DNA of 48,489 nt from an uncultured Clostridia bacterium (GTDB taxonomy: Bacteria; Bacillota; Clostridia; Oscillospirales; Ruminococcaceae), in NCBI GenBank assembly GCA_947584375.1, contig CANPWL010000015.1, positions 1 through 48,489 on the forward strand, given 5' to 3'. The notes beneath the pieces were generated by a model, which saw only the letters and a list, made by a program, of their open reading frames with translations, was not told where the DNA came from and searched no databases. Each line of letters opens with the position of its first letter. Positions within the stretch are counted from its first letter, which is position 1. The position numbers and the translations under genes were made by a program. Shown in pieces: positions 1 to 8,524 of the stretch.

Positions 1-87
1 TATGCAACTTATGAAGATAAGTACGGCAAACCTCAAAAAGTATATAGCAAGTGGGTCAAAAAGATTAGAAAAGTAAAAGTAAAATAA
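1..87 (+). CDS. C-terminal fragment of a probable secreted protein
   Basis: An open frame runs from the window edge to TAA at 85-87 and gives 28 residues ending in VYSKWVKKIRKVKVK. This basic tail after a YxTYEDxYGKPQKVYSKW stretch looks like the last strand of a fibronectin type III-like domain, as often found at the C-terminus of ruminococcal surface proteins. A hairpin terminator follows 30 bases later. The fragment is too short to name a function, and the domain assignment rests on recollection of similar tails. Confidence 0.45.
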   Translation, partial: YATYEDKYGKPQKVYSKWVKKIRKVKVK

Positions 88-117
88 GGTTTTACTCTAA
101 ATTTTATATATAATTGC

Positions 118-150
118 AAACCGTTCGGGCTTAGGTTACTCGGGCGGTTT
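118..150 (+). terminator. Hairpin terminator after the first fragment
   Basis: AAACCGTTCGGG (118-129) pairs with CTCGGGCGGTTT (139-150) over 12 bp, including G-T wobbles, with a 9-base loop. The following T-rich stretch (GTGTTGTTTG) is weak, so termination may be partial. It separates the truncated gene from the ruvC promoter. Confidence 0.6.
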
Positions 151-201
151 GTGTTGTTTGTGCGGCATGTTTTTTGTATGATAAAATAAATTTTTCCGTG
201 C

Positions 202-230
202 TTGCATTTTTTATATAATAATGATATAAT
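202..230 (+). promoter_or_regulatory. Promoter of the ruvCA operon
   Basis: -35 TTGCAT (202-207), 17-bp spacer, -10 TATAAT (225-230). It lies about 90 bases before ruvC and is the only good promoter ahead of the ruvC-ruvA-PLC-glmM run. Confidence 0.65.
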
Positions 231-319
231 TAATTATTAATATACTGAGAAGATATTGCTTGTTTTCAAACCATATTTTCATATGTTTTCTAAAAAAATA
301 AGGAGAATATTAGTGGATA

Positions 320-817
320 ATGAGAATAATCGGTATAGATCCCGGATATGCAATAGTAGGTTTTGGAGTTCTTGATTATATAGGAAATGATTTTCATGTT
401 ATAAATTTTGGTGCAATAACTACAAAGGCTCATGTTCCGTTTGATTTAAGACTAAAAACTATCTATGATGATATGTGCGAAGTTTTAGATACATATAAAC
501 CTGATGAAATGGGGATTGAAAAACTGTTTTTTAACACTAATCAAAAGACGGTAATAGATGTAGCTCAGGCGAGAGGAGTAATACTTTTGTCAGCTATTGA
601 GCGAGGAATAAAAGTTCGGGAATACACGCCTCTTCAGGTTAAGCAGGCGGTGGTCGGCTACGGAAGAGCTGAAAAAAAACAGGTTCAGGAGCTTACACGT
701 TCTATCTTAAAGCTAAAGGAAGTTCCAAAGCCGGACGATACCGCCGATGCTTTGGCTCTGGCAATTACGCATGGACATTCGTCCAATTCTAATTTGATAT
801 ATGGAGATAAAATATGA
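320..817 (+). CDS. ruvC: Crossover junction endodeoxyribonuclease RuvC
   Basis: Holliday junction resolvase that nicks the two opposing strands of four-way junctions brought by RuvAB. The 165-residue length is normal. The four acidic metal-binding residues are visible: D7 in GIDPG, E67 in IEKLFF, and D140 and D143 in DDTADALA. AAGGAG lies upstream, about 15 bases from the ATG, which is long but no better in-frame start is seen. The stop overlaps the ruvA start by 4 bases (ATGA), indicating translational coupling. RuvB, the third partner, is encoded 6.6 kb downstream inside another operon. Confidence 0.97.
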   Translation: MRIIGIDPGYAIVGFGVLDYIGNDFHVINFGAITTKAHVPFDLRLKTIYDDMCEVLDTYKPDEMGIEKLFFNTNQKTVIDVAQARGVILLSAIERGIKVREYTPLQVKQAVVGYGRAEKKQVQELTRSILKLKEVPKPDDTADALALAITHGHSSNSNLIYGDKI

Positions 818-1407
818 TTTACAGTGTTAAAGGAAAACTTATTCACTTCGGACAGGATTTTGCAGTCATAGAATGCGGCGGAGTTGGATATGCTTGTAAT
901 ACGACCTTGTCAACTATTGGTCGGATTCAGGGAATTCAAGGAGACGTAACCCTCTATACATCAATGATTGTCCGAGAAGACGATGTATCATTATACGGAT
1001 TTGCAACTCCGGATGAACTTCAGGCATTTAAGCTTCTTACATCTGTATCTGGAGTTGGACCTAAAGCAGGTCTTTCAATTCTGTCGGTATGCGATCCACA
1101 GTCGTTTGCACTTGCGGTTGCGTCGGGAGATTCCAAGATGTTTACCAAAGCAAAGGGCGTAGGTCCAAAGGTTGCACAAAGAATTGTATTAGAGCTTAAA
1201 GATAAGGTTTCTAAGGAAACAGCACTTATAGGAGATAACAGCAATATCGATTTTTCTGTAATGAGCACAGGAAATGCTTCAGAGGCAATATCTGCACTTA
1301 TTGTTCTTGGGTATTCTCAGTCGGACGCAGCAAAATTTATTTCAGGTTTGGATCCGGATACTCCTGTTGAGGAAATGATTAAGCAGGCACTCAGAGGACT
1401 TGCATAA
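814..1407 (+). CDS. ruvA: Holliday junction DNA helicase subunit RuvA
   Basis: RuvA forms the tetramer that binds the four-way junction and loads the RuvB motors. The protein has 197 residues, as usual. The N-terminal OB-fold begins MIYSVKGKLIHFGQDFAVIE. Two helix-hairpin-helix motifs follow, LLTSVSGVGPKAGLSIL at about residues 72-90 and KGVGPKVAQRIVLELKDK at about 115-131. The C-terminal three-helix domain that contacts RuvB includes ASEAISALIVLGYS. It overlaps ruvC by 4 bases, so the two are co-translated. Confidence 0.97.
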   Translation: MIYSVKGKLIHFGQDFAVIECGGVGYACNTTLSTIGRIQGIQGDVTLYTSMIVREDDVSLYGFATPDELQAFKLLTSVSGVGPKAGLSILSVCDPQSFALAVASGDSKMFTKAKGVGPKVAQRIVLELKDKVSKETALIGDNSNIDFSVMSTGNASEAISALIVLGYSQSDAAKFISGLDPDTPVEEMIKQALRGLA

Positions 1408-1439
1408 ATTTATAGATAAATTTTTAAAGGAGAAAAATT

Positions 1440-2141
1440 ATGCCAGGTGCAATTACGCATATTGCAATAGCCGATAAAATAATAGAACTTATCGGAGATA
1501 ATAAGTTTAATAATATATCTCTGTTTTATTGCGGGAGCATAGGTCCTGACGCTATACACGCAAGACCTGGTTTTAACAGAGAAGATAAGAAAAGAACCCA
1601 TCTTAGGGATGGAATAAGGGACTGTGAGTTTTCAGAAGATAAAAATCAGGAGCTATTTCATAGCAGAGTAAGAGATTTTATCAATGATAGAATAACCGAT
1701 GGAAATAAATATAATGACTTTTTAAAGGGATATGTTGTTCATTTATTGACTGATGAGATTTTTATGAAGACCGTTCGCCAGGAATATATCATAGCAATGA
1801 AAGGCGAGGAGGACACAGAAACAGGGAAAGAATTTTTTGACGGTTTTATGTTTGATATGGACGATATAGATTACCGTCTTGCTAGGGAATATCCTTTCTC
1901 AAGAAATGTTCGTGAAGAGCTTTATAAGGAATGGGGATATTCAGTTGACGGGTTGCTTAAACATGAAGAGCTTTCAGGCAGCAAATGGTTCGTTTGCGAT
2001 AAGTTTTTTGATGCTAAAAGCAATCAATATAAGACGCCTAAATATATTACATACAGTAGAATACTTGAATTTATTGAAGAAAGTGCGATGAACATTGTGG
2101 TACAGCTTTCTGATGACAGAATTTACAGAAGTTTGTTTTAA
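1440..2141 (+). CDS. Zinc-dependent phospholipase C-like protein
   Basis: A 233-residue protein resembling the bacterial zinc-dependent phospholipase C / S1-P1 nuclease-like fold often found as an uncharacterised protein in clostridia. The N-terminus MPGAITHIAIADKI places a His close to the start. Further His/Asp candidates for metal binding occur in SIGPDAIHARPG, HLRDGIRD, LFHSRVRDF and VVHLLTDEIF. There is no signal peptide, so it is probably cytoplasmic, unlike secreted phospholipases. AAAGGAG lies 7 bases before the ATG. It lies 32 bases after ruvA and 70 before glmM, probably within one transcript. The substrate cannot be told from sequence. Confidence 0.75.
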   Translation: MPGAITHIAIADKIIELIGDNKFNNISLFYCGSIGPDAIHARPGFNREDKKRTHLRDGIRDCEFSEDKNQELFHSRVRDFINDRITDGNKYNDFLKGYVVHLLTDEIFMKTVRQEYIIAMKGEEDTETGKEFFDGFMFDMDDIDYRLAREYPFSRNVREELYKEWGYSVDGLLKHEELSGSKWFVCDKFFDAKSNQYKTPKYITYSRILEFIEESAMNIVVQLSDDRIYRSLF

Positions 2142-2153
2142 TTATGGAATTTC

Positions 2154-2171
2154 AGTCTTTATATAAAGACT
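2154..2171. promoter_or_regulatory. 18-bp perfect palindrome before glmM
   Basis: AGTCTTTATATAAAGACT is a perfect inverted repeat in the 69-base gap between the phospholipase-like gene and glmM. It has no T-run after it, so it is more likely an operator or an mRNA hairpin than a terminator. The role is unknown. Confidence 0.4.
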
Positions 2172-2210
2172 TTCAGATAAAAATATTTTACTTGTAAGGA
2201 GATAACGAAT

Positions 2211-3566
2211 ATGGGAAGATTATTTGGAACAGACGGGGCAAGAGGAATAGCCGTTACAGAGCTTACCTGTGAACTGGCTATGCAGATAGGAAGAGCTGCG
2301 GCTATTGTCCTTACTAAAGAGAAAAGACATAAGGCTAAAATCCTGATAGGAAAGGACACAAGGATTTCAAGCGATGTTTTGGAATCTGCTCTTATAGCAG
2401 GTATATGTTCTGTTGGGGCGGACGCTCATAAGCTGGGAGTTGTACCTACACCTGCTGTTGCAGTACTTGTAAATAAGTATAATGCAGATGCCGGCGTTAT
2501 GATTTCAGCTTCGCACAACTCTGTTGAATTTAACGGAATTAAGTTGTTTTCAGGAACAGGTTTTAAACTAGATGATAAAATACAGGATGAAATTGAGGAA
2601 TTGATTTTTGATACTCCTGAAAAAATAGAACTGTTAAATGGTACAAAAATCGGAAGAGTATATGAAGAAAAAAATGCTGAATGGGATTATGTAAGATACA
2701 TTATGAAAAGTGTTGACTGTGACTTTAAAGGCATAAAGGTTGCAATCGATTGTGCTAACGGCTCTGCATCATCATGTGCGGTAAAGCTTTTTAAGGGATT
2801 GGGAGCAAGCTGTTATTTTATTAATAACGATCCTGACGGAACAAATATCAATGATAATTGTGGTTCGACTCATATGGCGAGATTATGTAAACACGTTATA
2901 GAGAATAAGTGCCATGTAGGTCTTGCATTTGACGGGGACGCTGACAGATGTTTGGCTTGCGATGAAAATGGTAATGTAATAAACGGAGATAAGCTGTTAG
3001 CGGTGTTTTCTAAATATATGAAAATGCAGGGAACGCTTAATCATAACACCTGTGTTGTAACGGTAATGACAAATTTGGGATTTTTTAAATATGCTAAAAG
3101 GGATGGTATTATTGCTGCAACCACAAATGTAGGTGACAGATATGTTTTAGAGGAAATGCAAAAAGGGGGTTATAAATTAGGCGGAGAGCAGTCGGGTCAT
3201 ATAATTTTTTTGGATAATTCTAATACGGGCGACGGAGAACTTACGGGAGTTAAGTTTTTAGAGGTTATGGTCAATACAGGTGCAAAAGCGTCTGAGTTGG
3301 CGTCAATAATGGAGGAATATCCGCAAGTTTTAGAGAATGTTGCCATTGATGCAAAATATAAAGGAGTTTGGTCTCAGGAGCCTGAGGTGAACAGATTTAT
3401 TGAGGATTATAAGGAAAGACTCGGTGATGACGGTAGAATTTTGGTTCGCGAATCGGGTACAGAGCCTCTAATTCGTGTTATGATCGAGGGCAAGCACCTT
3501 GGACTTATTACTGATTATGCAAAGACAATAGCCAAGGCTTTAGAATTTAGATTCGGAGTAAAATAA
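2211..3566 (+). CDS. glmM: Phosphoglucosamine mutase
   Basis: Converts glucosamine-6-phosphate to glucosamine-1-phosphate, the step before GlmU in UDP-GlcNAc synthesis for peptidoglycan. The 451-residue protein has the phosphoserine loop VMISASHNS with S101, the metal loop DGDADR at 241-246 and the phosphate-binding motif RESGTEPLIRVM near the C-terminus. AAGGAG sits 9 bases before the ATG. In many Firmicutes glmM follows cdaA-cdaR. Here it sits in the ruvCA region, while cdaA-cdaR (20994-23122) ends in a terminator with no glmM behind it. Confidence 0.96.
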   Translation: MGRLFGTDGARGIAVTELTCELAMQIGRAAAIVLTKEKRHKAKILIGKDTRISSDVLESALIAGICSVGADAHKLGVVPTPAVAVLVNKYNADAGVMISASHNSVEFNGIKLFSGTGFKLDDKIQDEIEELIFDTPEKIELLNGTKIGRVYEEKNAEWDYVRYIMKSVDCDFKGIKVAIDCANGSASSCAVKLFKGLGASCYFINNDPDGTNINDNCGSTHMARLCKHVIENKCHVGLAFDGDADRCLACDENGNVINGDKLLAVFSKYMKMQGTLNHNTCVVTVMTNLGFFKYAKRDGIIAATTNVGDRYVLEEMQKGGYKLGGEQSGHIIFLDNSNTGDGELTGVKFLEVMVNTGAKASELASIMEEYPQVLENVAIDAKYKGVWSQEPEVNRFIEDYKERLGDDGRILVRESGTEPLIRVMIEGKHLGLITDYAKTIAKALEFRFGVK

Positions 3567-3597
3567 CCTATTTATCTATTATATAAGGATTATATCA

Positions 3598-4500
3598 ATG
3601 AGAATAGCAGATAAGTGGAAAGACTACAAAATAATAGATGCGTCAACAGGAGAAAAGCTGGAGAGTTGGGGAGAAAAAATACTTGTTCGCCCCGATCCCC
3701 AGATAATATGGAAGTCAAGACACAGGTCGGATTTGTGGAGCAAGGCTGACGCAGTTTATCACCGTTCAAGCAAGGGCGGCGGCGAATGGGAATACAGAGC
3801 AAAGCTCCCCGATTTATGGAATATTTCTTACGGTAACCTTACCTTTAACATACGTCCGACAGGCTTTAAACACACGGGTCTTTTCCCCGAACAGGCAGTC
3901 AACTGGGATTTTATGTCCAATAAGATAAGAAATGCTGGAAGGGAGATAAAGGTTCTCAATCTTTTTGCATACACAGGCGGAGCAACTCTTGCCTGTGCGG
4001 AGGCAGGAGCTTTGGTTTCTCACGTAGACGCATCAAAGGGAATGGTTCAATGGGCAAGAGAAAACGCTGCGGCTTCTAGCCTTTCAGATAAGCCTATACG
4101 CTGGTTTGTAGACGACTGCGAAAAGTTTGTACGCAGAGAAATAAGGCGGGGTAACCTTTATGACGCAGTTGTAATGGATCCTCCAAGCTACGGCAGAGGT
4201 CCCGGTGGCGAGGTCTGGAAGCTGGAGGACTCTATTTACGACCTTGTAAAGGTATGCTCGGAGGTTTTATCAGACAAACCCTTGTTCTTTCTTTTAAACA
4301 GTTACACGACGGGGCTTTCTCCGTCGGTTATGGCATACATCTTAAACGATATATTAGTAGAGAAACTCGGCGGAAAGGTAACAGCCGATGAGATTGGCTT
4401 GCCGGTTGAGGCGACCGGCGGTATTCTGCCTTGCGGTTCAACAGCAATCTGGCAGGGGCAAGCCCCTGCACGAGGTGCCGCCTTTGTGGAGTTTGCATAA
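3598..4500 (+). CDS. Class I SAM-dependent rRNA methyltransferase-like protein
   Basis: A 300-residue Rossmann methyltransferase of the RlmI/RlmK type, likely acting on 23S rRNA. The SAM-binding motif VLNLFAYTGGATLACAEAGA is at about residues 118-137 and the catalytic DPPSYGRGPGG at about 197-207. The C-terminal strand ILPCGSTAIW matches the usual family end. The last 13 residues (QAPARGAAFVEFA) are encoded by an inserted palindromic repeat at 4452-4524, which also supplies the stop codon. The gene is visibly richer in G and C than its neighbours, which may reflect transfer. AAGGAT precedes the ATG. Confidence 0.85.
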   Translation: MRIADKWKDYKIIDASTGEKLESWGEKILVRPDPQIIWKSRHRSDLWSKADAVYHRSSKGGGEWEYRAKLPDLWNISYGNLTFNIRPTGFKHTGLFPEQAVNWDFMSNKIRNAGREIKVLNLFAYTGGATLACAEAGALVSHVDASKGMVQWARENAAASSLSDKPIRWFVDDCEKFVRREIRRGNLYDAVVMDPPSYGRGPGGEVWKLEDSIYDLVKVCSEVLSDKPLFFLLNSYTTGLSPSVMAYILNDILVEKLGGKVTADEIGLPVEATGGILPCGSTAIWQGQAPARGAAFVEFA

Positions 4501-4524
4501 TGTACCGCTTTGTACAACGGCGGG
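4452..4524 (+). repeat. Two-hairpin repeat overlapping the methyltransferase stop
   Basis: Hairpin 1 is GCAGGGGC (4452-4459), AA, GCCCCTGC (4462-4469). Hairpin 2 has outer arms CCGCC (4478-4482) and GGCGG (4519-4523), with TTG/CAA continuing the stem. Spacing and sequence resemble the 74-bp module of the tandem array at 26393-26914. The arms there are CTGCC/GGCAG, so one base pair changes from T-A to C-G. The copy contains the TAA stop at 4498-4500. Confidence 0.6.
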
Positions 4525-4555
4525 TCGAATTTAATGTGAATAGGAGTGATATATT

Positions 4556-4966
4556 ATGATCTTCTGCGATATAACCGATTCTGACAGGGAGCTTATACAA
4601 ACGGCACTAAAAGTTTTGGCTGAGAATTTTGATGATAATATATATCACCATACTGTCGGTTGTGCGCTTAGATGCAAGAACGGCAAGGTATACAAAGGCG
4701 TAAACTGTGACGGGATTCACGGTTCTTGTGCTGAGTATATCACGATCGGTACTGCTATATCGGCAGGCGAACGGGAATTTGACACCATAGTTGCTGTTCA
4801 AGAGCACTCTGTAAATTCAGTAATTTCTCCTTGCGGAAACTGCCGTCAAATGTTGATTGAGTATTGTCCTGATATAAAAGTTATTATCAATGATGATGAC
4901 GGAAATCTTGTAAAGGTTTGCATAAAGGACTTGCTTCCGTTTGCGTGGAAGCATTTAGAATGTTGA
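4556..4966 (+). CDS. cdd: Cytidine deaminase family protein
   Basis: A 136-residue zinc enzyme of the cytidine/blasticidin deaminase fold, probably deaminating cytidine and deoxycytidine in pyrimidine salvage. The zinc site is seen as C58-A-E60 (GSCAEYITI) and P92-C-G-N-C-R97. The three Cys bind zinc and E60 is the proton shuttle. Having Cys rather than His in the CAE motif is typical of the small tetrameric class. TAGGAGTGAT gives a good ribosome binding site. The spacing of the two motifs (about 32 residues) also fits blasticidin S deaminase-like proteins, so the exact nucleoside is uncertain. Confidence 0.82.
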   Translation: MIFCDITDSDRELIQTALKVLAENFDDNIYHHTVGCALRCKNGKVYKGVNCDGIHGSCAEYITIGTAISAGEREFDTIVAVQEHSVNSVISPCGNCRQMLIEYCPDIKVIINDDDGNLVKVCIKDLLPFAWKHLEC

Positions 4967-5000
4967 TTATAGTATTAGTTAAAAGTTAAGGAGTAATAAA

Positions 5001-5423
5001 ATGTCAAAGACTAAAAAAATAGTTTTAATTATTCTGGCTTGTATTTTGATTATAGGAATAGCTTGCGTTACATTAACAAGGGCATATTTGAAAACATGGG
5101 AAGTTTCTTACGGCTTTAAGTTAGTCAAAAACATTGTTTTGGACGATCCTGATTATTATCTTTTGAAAAAAGGTTACTATTGCGGTGAAGGCGGTTCAAA
5201 CTGTAACCATTGGATTGGATATATTTATTACAATGATGATTTCACAGCCGAACAGGCAATGGAGAAAGCAGGGTATAAAGATATAGGACATACTTATACT
5301 TATGAAGGCAAAACTCAAACAGAATACTGTTCAGATGAATACGGAGAGCATACAATTATAGAAAATATATCTGATTTCTCTGGCGGACATTTGTTGGAGT
5401 ATCACGTTATAGGCGTTCTATAA
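5001..5423 (+). CDS. Small membrane-anchored protein of unknown function
   Basis: I do not recognise this 140-residue protein. It starts with a basic MSKTKK, then a single hydrophobic helix at about residues 7-27, which fits a membrane anchor with an extracellular domain. The outside part is rich in Tyr and Gly and has four Cys (CGEGGSNC around residues 61-68 and one near 113, plus one in the helix), so a disulfide is possible. AAGGAG is 7 bases upstream of the ATG. It lies 20-35 bases from both neighbours in the same direction and so is probably co-transcribed with the deaminase and ecfA1. Confidence 0.7.
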   Translation: MSKTKKIVLIILACILIIGIACVTLTRAYLKTWEVSYGFKLVKNIVLDDPDYYLLKKGYYCGEGGSNCNHWIGYIYYNDDFTAEQAMEKAGYKDIGHTYTYEGKTQTEYCSDEYGEHTIIENISDFSGGHLLEYHVIGVL

Positions 5424-5454
5424 TAGAATACATATTAATATTTTGGAGACAAAT

Positions 5455-6309
5455 ATGAGTTTTTTATATGCTAGAAATATAACCTTTTCATATATAAATG
5501 ATTTTGATGAAAATGAGAGCGCTAAAAAAACAACGGTGTTCCGCAACTTGAACTTTGCCGTTGAGAGAGGCGAATTTGTTGCAGTGCTTGGTCATAACGG
5601 AAGCGGAAAATCTACTTTGGTAAAGTGCTTTAACGGCATAAACATTCCTGAGGAGGGAGACGTGATCGTCAACGGTTATAACACCAAAGACGAAGAGCAT
5701 TTGCTTGATATTCGACAGTCGGTGGGAATGGTTTTCCAGAACCCTGACAATCAGATAGTCGCCACGATCGTTGAGGAGGACGTTGCTTTTGCACTTGAGA
5801 ATATGGGAGTAGAGCCGAAGGAGATTAGAAGGCGTGTAGACGACGCTTTAAAAACAGTCGGTATGTATGAGTACCGTGAACACGCACCTCACAAGCTGTC
5901 TGGAGGGCAAAAGCAGAGGGTCGCAATAGCAGGAATACTCGCTATGCGCCCCAGTTGTATTTTACTGGACGAGCCTACCGCAATGCTTGACCCGAACGGA
6001 CGAAAAGAGGTTTTAAAGACGATTAAAATGCTCAATAAGGAGTTCGGCGTTACCATAGTTCTCATAACGCACTATATGGACGAAGCGGCACAGGCTGAGA
6101 GGGTAGTTGTTATGGACAGCGGAGAAATTGTTATGAACGACACTCCGAAAAAAGTATTTTCAAGAGTGGAGGAGCTTAAGAATATAGGTCTTGATGTTCC
6201 TCAGGTGACGGAGCTTACGCATATGCTTATTGACGAGGGAGTAAGCATTGATTCAGAGATAATTACAGAGGACGAATGTGTTGAGGCGATTAGAGCACTT
6301 TTTAATTAA
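5455..6309 (+). CDS. ecfA1: ECF transporter ATPase EcfA1
   Basis: One of two ABC ATPases that power the shared energy-coupling-factor module for vitamin or metal uptake. The 284-residue protein shows Walker [10 protein letters not shown] at 46-54, the Q-loop FQNPDNQI, signature LSGGQKQR, Walker [13 protein letters not shown] and the H-loop THYMDEA. The start is set at ATG 5455 because TTGGAG at 5443-5448, which reads in frame as an alternative TTG start, is its ribosome binding site. An unusual 214-bp palindrome-rich gap separates it from ecfA2, where these genes normally abut. Confidence 0.95.
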   Translation: MSFLYARNITFSYINDFDENESAKKTTVFRNLNFAVERGEFVAVLGHNGSGKSTLVKCFNGINIPEEGDVIVNGYNTKDEEHLLDIRQSVGMVFQNPDNQIVATIVEEDVAFALENMGVEPKEIRRRVDDALKTVGMYEYREHAPHKLSGGQKQRVAIAGILAMRPSCILLDEPTAMLDPNGRKEVLKTIKMLNKEFGVTIVLITHYMDEAAQAERVVVMDSGEIVMNDTPKKVFSRVEELKNIGLDVPQVTELTHMLIDEGVSIDSEIITEDECVEAIRALFN

Positions 6310-6327
6310 TTTAAAAGTTTTAGGTCA

Positions 6328-6480
6328 AGCCTTTTTCAAAAGGCTTGCGGGTCAATGGCTGAGCCCTGTCACTGACGAGCCGTCAGCGAAATACCCCTTA
6401 CGTAGTACACTCCGAAAGGGGTGAATTTTAAAACAGTCCGGCGGACTGTTTTTAAAGAGGGGAAGCCCTGCAAGAGAGGG
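6328..6480. repeat. Palindrome-packed non-coding block between ecfA1 and ecfA2
   Basis: At least four inverted repeats lie in series. They are CAAGCCTTTT/AAAAGGCTTG (6328-6349), CTGAC/GTCAG (6372-6386), ACCCCTT/AAGGGGT (6393-6422) and AAAACAGTCCG/CGGACTGTTTT (6430-6452). GGGGAAGCCC follows at 6460-6469. No reading frame of note is present. It looks like a short repetitive insertion (MITE or REP-like) in the ECF operon. The first hairpin lacks a good T-run, so read-through into ecfA2 is expected. Confidence 0.6.
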
Positions 6481-6523
6481 TTTCTCATAAAAAATCATAC
6501 AAATTAATTAGTATACAGGATCG

Positions 6524-7393
6524 GTGATTAAAATATCAATTATAAAAACAGAGAATTTAACATATGTCTACGGGGAAAAAACTCCTTTTGAGCATACTGC
6601 CGTAGACAATGTGAGTATAGATATAGATGAGGGCGAGTTTGTCGGAGTTATCGGGCATACCGGAAGCGGAAAGTCGACTTTGATACAGCACTTCAACGGT
6701 CTGCTCAAGGCGACCAGCGGAAGGATTTTTATAGATAACGAGGAACTGCTTTGGGAAGATAAGAAAAAGCTGAGAGAGATGAGATTTAAAGTAGGTTTAG
6801 TCTTTCAATATCCTGAATATCAGCTATTTGAGGAAACAGTTTATAAGGACATATCTTTCGGACCTAAGAATATGGGTCTTGATGACGATGAAATCGACAG
6901 AAGAATAAAAGAAACCGCAAGACTTGTCGGGTTAGACGAGAGTATTTTAGAAAAGTCGCCGTTTGAGCTTTCGGGAGGACAAAAGCGCAGGGTTGCGATT
7001 GCAGGAGTTATGGCAATGGAACCTAAGGTGCTTATTCTTGACGAGCCGACGGCAGGACTTGACCCAAAAGGCAGAGACAGGATATTAGGTCAGATAAAGG
7101 AGTATCACGAGGAAAAGAAAAATACGGTAATGCTTGTTTCTCACTCTATGGAGGACGTTGCAAAAAATGCAACAAAGATATTAGTTATGAACAATTCAAA
7201 GCTGTTTTGTTATGATACTCCGGTGAATGTTTTCAAAAGAGCAGAAGAGCTTGAAGGTATGGGACTTTCGGTTCCGCAGGTAACAAGGGTATTTAATCGC
7301 TTAAAGGCAATGGGATTACCATTTAATGACGATGTTTATACGGTCGAGTACGCAAAAAAGATTATTATGAAGATGCTTGACAAGCAGAAATAA
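6524..7393 (+). CDS. ecfA2: ECF transporter ATPase EcfA2
   Basis: Partner ATPase of EcfA1. The protein has 289 residues with Walker A GHTGSGKST, Q-loop FQYPEYQLF, signature LSGGQKRR, Walker B LILDEPTAGLDP and H-loop SHSMEDV. The GTG start at 6524 follows CAGGA by only 3 bases, so the ribosome binding site is tight. No better in-frame start is present before ENLTYVYG, where the family usually begins. Upstream sequence is the palindromic block that has replaced the usual short junction with ecfA1. ruvB follows 27 bases later. Confidence 0.94.
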   Translation: MIKISIIKTENLTYVYGEKTPFEHTAVDNVSIDIDEGEFVGVIGHTGSGKSTLIQHFNGLLKATSGRIFIDNEELLWEDKKKLREMRFKVGLVFQYPEYQLFEETVYKDISFGPKNMGLDDDEIDRRIKETARLVGLDESILEKSPFELSGGQKRRVAIAGVMAMEPKVLILDEPTAGLDPKGRDRILGQIKEYHEEKKNTVMLVSHSMEDVAKNATKILVMNNSKLFCYDTPVNVFKRAEELEGMGLSVPQVTRVFNRLKAMGLPFNDDVYTVEYAKKIIMKMLDKQK

Positions 7394-7420
7394 ATGCTCT
7401 TATAAAAGAAAGGAAAAGCT

Positions 7421-8461
7421 ATGATAGAGACAAATGACTTTGACCTTGAAAACAGAATAGTTGCCCCCGAGGTCATAAAGGCAGATACAACTGATGATGT
7501 TGATTTGAATTTAAGACCGAAAACGCTTGACGAGTATATAGGTCAGGAAAAGGCAAAGGAAAACTTAAAGATATATATTGAGGCGGCTAAAAAGCGCGGA
7601 GATACTTTAGATCATGTGCTTTTATACGGTCCTCCGGGGCTGGGAAAAACAACTCTCTCCGGGATAATCGCACACGAAATGGGAGTTAATTTCAGAGTTA
7701 CCTCAGGACCTGCCATTGAAAAGCCTGGTGATTTGGCAGCACTTCTGACTAATCTTCAGGAGGGTGATGTTCTTTTTATTGATGAAATTCACCGTCTTTC
7801 CAGAGCAATTGAGGAGGTTTTGTATCCTGCATTAGAAGATTATGCTCTTGATATAATTATCGGCAAGGGACCGAGTGCAAGAAGTATAAGACTTGATTTG
7901 AATAAATTTACACTGGTCGGTGCAACGACAAGGGCAGGACAGCTTACGTCTCCTCTTCGTGATAGATTTGGCGTTATTCAAAGGCTTGAATTATATTCAA
8001 AGGATGAGCTTTGCGATATTATAATGCGTTCGTCGGTTATTCTGGGAGTTGCCTGTGACAAGGATGGTGCATATGAGCTTGCAAGCCGATCAAGAGGTAC
8101 TCCTAGAATTGCAAACAGATTTCTAAAGCGAGTTCGTGATTATGCTGACGTAATGGGTAACGGAAAGGTCACAAAGGAAATAGTAAAAATCGCTCTTGAC
8201 AGAATGGAAGTAGACGATCTTGGGCTTGACGGTCTTGACAGGCGTTTGTTAACTATGATGATTAAAGGCTATAACGGAGGTCCTGTGGGTCTTGAAACCT
8301 TAGCTTCCGCCATCGGAGAAGAAGCAGTCACTATCGAGGACGTCTGTGAGCCTTATTTGATGCAGCTTGGATTTATATCCAGAACTCCTAGAGGAAGATG
8401 TGCAACAGACCTTGCATATAAGCATCTTGGATTGCTTAAGGACGGTCAGACAACATTGTAA
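7421..8461 (+). CDS. ruvB: Holliday junction branch migration ATPase RuvB
   Basis: AAA+ motor that drives branch migration with RuvA. The protein has 346 residues. Walker [10 protein letters not shown] is at 70-78, Walker B with DEIHR at 121-125, sensor-1 GATTRAG follows, and the C-terminal winged helix ends in [23 protein letters not shown] precedes the ATG. It is detached from ruvC-ruvA (320-1407) and lies between ecfA2 and ecfT, with gaps of 27 and 63 bases. It is therefore probably transcribed with transporter genes rather than with its partners. Confidence 0.97.
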   Translation: MIETNDFDLENRIVAPEVIKADTTDDVDLNLRPKTLDEYIGQEKAKENLKIYIEAAKKRGDTLDHVLLYGPPGLGKTTLSGIIAHEMGVNFRVTSGPAIEKPGDLAALLTNLQEGDVLFIDEIHRLSRAIEEVLYPALEDYALDIIIGKGPSARSIRLDLNKFTLVGATTRAGQLTSPLRDRFGVIQRLELYSKDELCDIIMRSSVILGVACDKDGAYELASRSRGTPRIANRFLKRVRDYADVMGNGKVTKEIVKIALDRMEVDDLGLDGLDRRLLTMMIKGYNGGPVGLETLASAIGEEAVTIEDVCEPYLMQLGFISRTPRGRCATDLAYKHLGLLKDGQTTL

Positions 8462-8524
8462 TATGATAAGAGAAAATATAGATTTGAAGTATTTAGAAAA
8501 AAGCTTTATAAGAGGTGAAACAAT

